From positions 1-64,000 of the forward strand of contig NOWV01000228.1 of NCBI GenBank assembly GCA_003344405.1: DNA of 64,000 bases, in the 5' to 3' direction. Position numbers and translations under genes: made by a program. How positions within the stretch are numbered: position 1 is the stretch's first letter; every line of letters starts with the position of its first letter. The notes under the pieces are model-generated. The model saw nothing but the letters and a program-made list of their open reading frames with translations. It did no database searches and was not told the origin of the DNA. The stretch comes from Trichoplax sp. H2. Taxonomy: Eukaryota; Placozoa; Uniplacotomia; Trichoplacea. Shown here piece after piece: positions 59,501 through 64,000 of the stretch.

Positions 59501-60700
59501 ATACTTTAGAAATAGAGATAATACTTAGCAGACCATAACATAATCTGGAACCCAAATAACTACAATTTTCACAAGTATAACGCTTCAGATTTTGCCTATG
59601 GCTATAGAACGGAAATCAACTTCAAGATGGGATATTGTAATTATCAAACTGTAATACTTAAGTAAATTTTTGTCATTGATCAATTGCCAAATAGTGGCTT
59701 TAAAGATTTAAATAAGTAACTTTTCGTCTAAAATTATAGGTACTACCTTAGAGTTTTAAAGAGACCAAAGTAATCTAGAAGACTATGGTTTATTCAGTTT
59801 GCAGTAACCTAACGGCTACCGAGACTATCAAAAAATCGATGTTTATAAGTCATTATTTTATGGAGGTAATTACTAGGCAAGTAATATATTTTAGATTGAA
59901 ATGTTAGAATTAAAAAAATGTGATCTTAGACCGATTTTTTTAAGATTCATCAATCGGAATACGCTAAGATATGGTTGTTTTCACTCAAAAACTTAGCATA
60001 GTTAAAGTCCTGAACTAGAATTAGAACATTCCCAACAGCAAGAAATACGTTTTAAGGAGTCAGTCATTTAGATTACATATTGGAATTTAAGACCATACGA
60101 TGTCAAAATGCGGAGGTAATTATTAATCATTTGATATACATAATTTTCGATTCTATTATCGATCATAGTTTGGTTAAATTACATACCGTAAGTCTTTGAT
60201 ATTATTGAAATGAGAAATAAATAACAGATTAAATTACACTATGACCAGAATAATTGTCTATGACTGATGAACTATAGTTAATCAATATCTAGTTCATTTA
60301 CTGAAATCCATTGTAGAAATTGACAAGTAGAGCCATATTTATATGCAACGATTTATCTCTATCTAAAATTAGTTTGCCTAAGAAAAGCGATTATTTTTAA
60401 ACTTTTATGCCTGTATTGCAATAATAATTCTTAATTATCAAACCGTTGCAATCAATGCCAAAAGGTAAAGTAAAACTGCTATGTCCGATGCAAAATCTTT
60501 CGTATTCGAGCGACCAAGATTTTAGGTATTAAATCCACAGGATTGAAAAAAATTTATATAAAAACACATTCAATCAATATTGATTCTAAAATATGGTGCC
60601 TTTGCTACAATTTAATTCCAGTTATAGTAAATAATAAATAACGTAACTCTAACTACACAAGTGATATCGTATGACATTGCAAGATACATTTTATTCTAGG

Positions 60701-61142
60701 TGTCACGGTACGAACTACCGTGAAGAAATAGCTATCTAAATTTGGTTAATATAATATAGCGATAATATATTACAACTAGTTACTGACAATAGGAATTACT
60801 CTAATTATAAATATGTTACAGTAAATTTAATGCTGTGCTGTAATGTGCACTGAAATGATTCTGTGAATGGACATATTGTAGTCCGACTGTGAAAAATTAG
60901 TTACTAGATGTTCTCAACTAAGTATTTTTATAAGATGACTTATGATTGTTAGCTGCTGTACAAGGGTATATAAACCCGTCAGATAGTTGAATAAAATAGT
61001 TCTCAATTGTCTAGTTGAGTTTAACGTAGAAGCAAAGGCGTCTAAATTCTTGTGAGGTTGCTAAGGGATACTGAATCCCGGAGACTATAGTAATTTAGAG
61101 ATTTGTTTTACGTTATCCTTGTCACGAAGCTAGTTTGTGACA
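60701..61142 (+). mobile_element. Solo LTR, 442 bp, with perfect duplication CTAGG
   Basis: Starts TGTCACGGTACGAAC and ends GCTAGTTTGTGACA. CTAGG occurs immediately before (60696-60700) and after (61143-61147). Inside are GGTATATAAACCCG (TATA box, about 60965-60978) and GAATAAAA (about 60988-60996), in promoter-then-polyA order. The perfect duplication and ends point to a fairly young insertion whose internal part was removed by LTR-LTR recombination. Confidence 0.85.
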
Positions 61143-61252
61143 CTAGGATATGATGTAATGACTGCAATTTAAAAATTTATGATTAAATATATGCATATCT
61201 CGGATGAGAATTACTGGAACAGAATTCTTAAAATCTTTACTAGGAAACTGTA

Positions 61253-61804
61253 TGTCACAAAGATAACGTAAATAAATTTCTAAATATAGTCTCCGGGATT
61301 TAGTATCCCTTAACTACCTCACAAGAATTTAGACGCCTTTGCTTCTGTTAAAACAACTATATAACTCTTCTTTTATTCAATTACCTGCCGAGCTTAAATA
61401 CCCTTCGGCAGCAGCTATCACGTATGAGTCGTAACAGTTCATGAAATTTAGCTCATATTGGACAGCTAAATTAATACAGACATTATTCATAATTTTGGAC
61501 ATGCACTGAACGATTCTATATAATTAGACAACAGTATGTCTGTCCACTAACAGAATTATTTATAGTATCATCTATAATTGGATATCTTCACGATATTCAT
61601 CACAAGCGTTCAAAGTCATAACACTATATAATCAATTGATATTAGTTACCTTATGAGAATTCTTACTACAATAAAGCATAATTTACAGTAGCAAAATAAC
61701 AACTATCGTAGTTCTTGCCGTAAGTCATTGTTAGTTATCTCCATATATAAATGTAAAACACTAAATTTAGTCATTTACTCTTCACGGTGGTTCATACCGT
61801 GACG
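61253..61804 (-). mobile_element. Second LTR of the same family, inverted and older
   Basis: Read on the minus strand it begins CGTCACGGTATGAACCACCG and ends TATCTTTGTGACA, with GGGTATTTAAGCTCGG and GAATAAAAG in matching positions and a 50-bp block (GAAGCAAAGGCGTCTAAATT onward) shared with the LTR at 60701. Flanks CTGTA (61248-61252) and CTATA (61805-61809) differ by one base, as expected of an older insertion. Together with its neighbour it makes a large imperfect palindrome. Confidence 0.75.
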
Positions 61805-63458
61805 CTATAGCAATCGTACTTTAAAAGCAGCGCAATTTAGAGAAAATGTCTCTTTATTTCAATTTACTGCCAATTGTAAGCTTTAGATGTATTTGTAAGA
61901 GAGCATTCATTTTAGAGTTTGCCTATAATTATCAAAATAGCATATAGTGTTCAAAGAAAAGACTAAGACAGACAAAAACTCTTCATCTAGAACACAGATA
62001 AGTAACCGCGTTAGCAATTAAACTTTATGGAAGGGTAAAGTAACTTTTACCGTAGTTCATCAACAAAATTACGAAAATCATTTTAATGAAAACTCATCAT
62101 ATTCAAAGCATTATCTAAATACGTTTATCGGTTAAATCACATTTTATTTAATATCATTTTTGCATGTAACAGTATTACTATGAATAGCATATTTTCTTTC
62201 ATATAATCTTAATTAGCGTTAACTGGTGCAAAGTGGATAACGAATTATGATTTGCTATGAAATACGAATTACAGAAGTTGTAATAACAGATGCAGATTTG
62301 CTCATTAAGAGATTAAAGTTAGCTAGATGTAAATATTCTTATCTTGATTTATTTCATAATATAAATTATTCTGATGAGAGAAGATTAATAAGGCGTTTTT
62401 ACTTTATCGCGCAATAGAAAGGCTCCTTTTAGTTTCTATAAGCTTGTGACTTGTATCGCCAGCTTGTGAACAAGGAAAATATAAGACACTGTACCCCCTT
62501 TTATCTTTAACAATAAAATTAGTCTTCTACGTACTCCTCGGTAACCCTCTTCTCGTAAGAACAATACTTAACAAAAATTACGACTATATAAAGAATGATA
62601 AATCCGGATGCAGATAAAGTAGCCAGGTTATTAATTAATCATACGGTATACTCATTTACTAGATAAACTTTATTTTAATCAGTAAACTAAACTAGTTAAA
62701 ACCTCGAATTTTTATGCTGTCATGTTTATTACTACTTCCTGTTGCTTCATATATGCTACCACTTCTATAATCAGAAATTTATGAAAGAAAATTCTAAAAA
62801 TTCTAAAAATTAACTTTCATTATACAGGAATTGATAAGTAACATCGAATGCGTGCTCAGCTTATATTCATCGCAGGTTTATATAGCGAAGTTCCTCGCTC
62901 TTTCCTGTAGTGCAAACATATCTTACAATGTTTTCTTTGAGGGTTCTCAATTTACCTTTGCATAACTTATGATCAATCATAATAGTACTTAATAAATCAA
63001 TAGCAGCACACATTATTATAAATCCAAAATCTTACCTCGATGCTATTTCATCAATGCATTTTTATTGTAGCAAAATTAAATTTTGGGGCATTTTTGATGA
63101 ACAACTATAGTATTATAGCCCAAACTAATGAATGAATATTAATTTCTCGTACAATTTTATAGAAATAACGAACTTCACTAACTTCATCAAAATGTCGATA
63201 TCTTAAATTAAAATTTAATATTGATAAAATGACTAAACGTTATTTCTAGCAGCAAGTTTCTTGCAAAAGGCAAATCCAAACAACAAAATTAATTTACCAC
63301 TTTTCAGTTTGGTTCATGTATTTTATTTTTCTTCACATCATCATGCTATATGGTTATTAATCAAGTTAATACTGTCAATCAAACTATAACGGAATATTAT
63401 AGCTATACTAAATAGATAGTCTGCTTGCTTTCGATTACAACGTGATACTGCGTTACAA

Positions 63459-63700
63459 TCAAAGATTTTCTTCAATAAAAATTTCGCATCCACCGATGAC
63501 CATTTGTTCATAAGTTGATTCATCATAACTGCTGCCAGCTGGGCAGAGAGAGGGTAAAGCCAAACATTGAGCTGGAGGATTTGGAGCAGGCATACAACAT
63601 TTTTCGTCTAATCTTTCCAAATTTAACGGGGCCAATCGAGCATACATTGGATGACCAAATTTCAAAAACGAATCAGCTGAGCCACGGCCTGCAGTTAATT
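63459..63700 (-). CDS. Probable last exon of a Cys-rich protein extending beyond the window
   Basis: After a pyrimidine-rich tract and AAG acceptor the minus strand reads LTAGRGSADSFLKFGHPMYA, then RLAPLNLERLDEKCCMPAPN, CLALPSLCPAG, and ends YEQMVIGGCEIFIEENL before TGA. Cysteines are a CC pair and then three single Cys. The spacing CC-P...C...C...GGC recalls cystine-knot-like or other secreted domains, but this is only an impression. GC content is well above the surroundings. The entry phase (1) requires an upstream exon that lies at higher coordinates, perhaps past 64000. Confidence 0.5.
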
Positions 63701-64000
63701 CTTCACAGTGCGAGAAAAGAAAATTGAAATAAGAAACAAATAAACAAGATAGCTGTTCTGTATATATTTGTATGCACTATAAATGAAAAGAGCTATAAGT
63801 AAACGCTCATTTATCAATATTTAATCTTCAGATTAATATTTTAAAGCAAAATCTGATCTAAATATTGAAATAGAATAGGTAGCACTAAAATCAACCGGTG
63901 CTACTGCAGTTAGCTAACCTGATCCAAATTTAGTATAGCGTGCTTGATTATTTTCGGTGTCCAGATCGAAATCACTAATAGAACGTCGTTTCTTAAGAGG
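63701..64000. other. Right edge, probably intron of the last gene
   Basis: If the exon at 63700-63459 is real, this is its upstream intron. No coding stretch is visible. Confidence 0.4.

Larger units (their letters stand above)
54751..63458. other. 8.7-kb gene-poor region with LTR remnants
   Basis: No supported gene. A frame at 55249-55488 (+) follows an AG and starts fairly GC-rich (QVGTGLIDIVDEMCALGYNQ) but decays into AT-rich sequence and is not called. About 56380-56580 reads like a much decayed coding fragment with stops and shifts. Two solo LTRs lie at 60701-61142 and 61253-61804. Confidence 0.55.

Noticed and set aside
1-64000. CRISPR array or bacterial operon
   Set aside because: No direct repeats with spacers; genes are intron-split and monocistronic, so the DNA is eukaryotic.

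Overview
The window is AT-rich nuclear DNA from an animal. Genes are split by GT-AG introns, Ns mark scaffold gaps, and long stretches hold no gene. An FMO and an array of four-helix (CD20/MS4A-like) membrane genes point to a metazoan. The base composition, gene spacing and intron sizes would suit a placozoan or another early-branching animal, but that is inference and I cannot name the species.

Layout. (1) 0.4-1.6 kb is packed with GTACAGTAC-type palindromes, a 47-bp tandem repeat and three telomere-type TAACCC units. (2) 1.65-3.49 kb (+) is a three-exon ADP-ribosylglycohydrolase-family gene. (3) 5.3-8.2 kb (-) is the first four-TM gene (A). (4) 11.5-16.0 kb (+) is a complete six-exon flavin-containing monooxygenase. 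(5) 18.65-19.63 kb (+) is a broken four-TM gene (P) on the opposite strand. (6) 21.0-49.7 kb (-) carries five more four-TM genes, B to F. (7) 52.9-54.75 kb (-) has one small secreted cysteine-containing protein gene and one orphan Lys/Cys-rich exon. (8) 54.8-63.4 kb has almost no coding signal but contains solo LTRs with target-site duplications. (9) The window ends in a probable last exon (-) of a Cys-rich protein that starts beyond the right edge.

The main theme is the four-TM array. A to D have the same five-exon plan with intron phases 0-0-0-1, including an exon 2 of exactly 20 codons ending in a conserved N-P-H-L-like tail. E has exons 1-4 of that plan, and F has all five but with a frameshift in exon 3. 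The membrane core is conserved, while the Pro/Gln-rich C-terminal tails differ greatly. B and C are a recent tandem pair whose 3' flanks are nearly identical, which suggests gene conversion. Flank remnants at 34.45-34.79 kb and 37.0-37.8 kb suggest that another unit has been lost. F carries a 2-bp frameshift, P has lost a splice donor and gained a stop, and B has a disconnected relic of its tail: the array is still duplicating and decaying.

The two N gaps at 35.9-36.4 kb look like an assembly artefact. The contig between them reads as the empty allele of a TG...CA insertion whose two ends lie outside the gaps.
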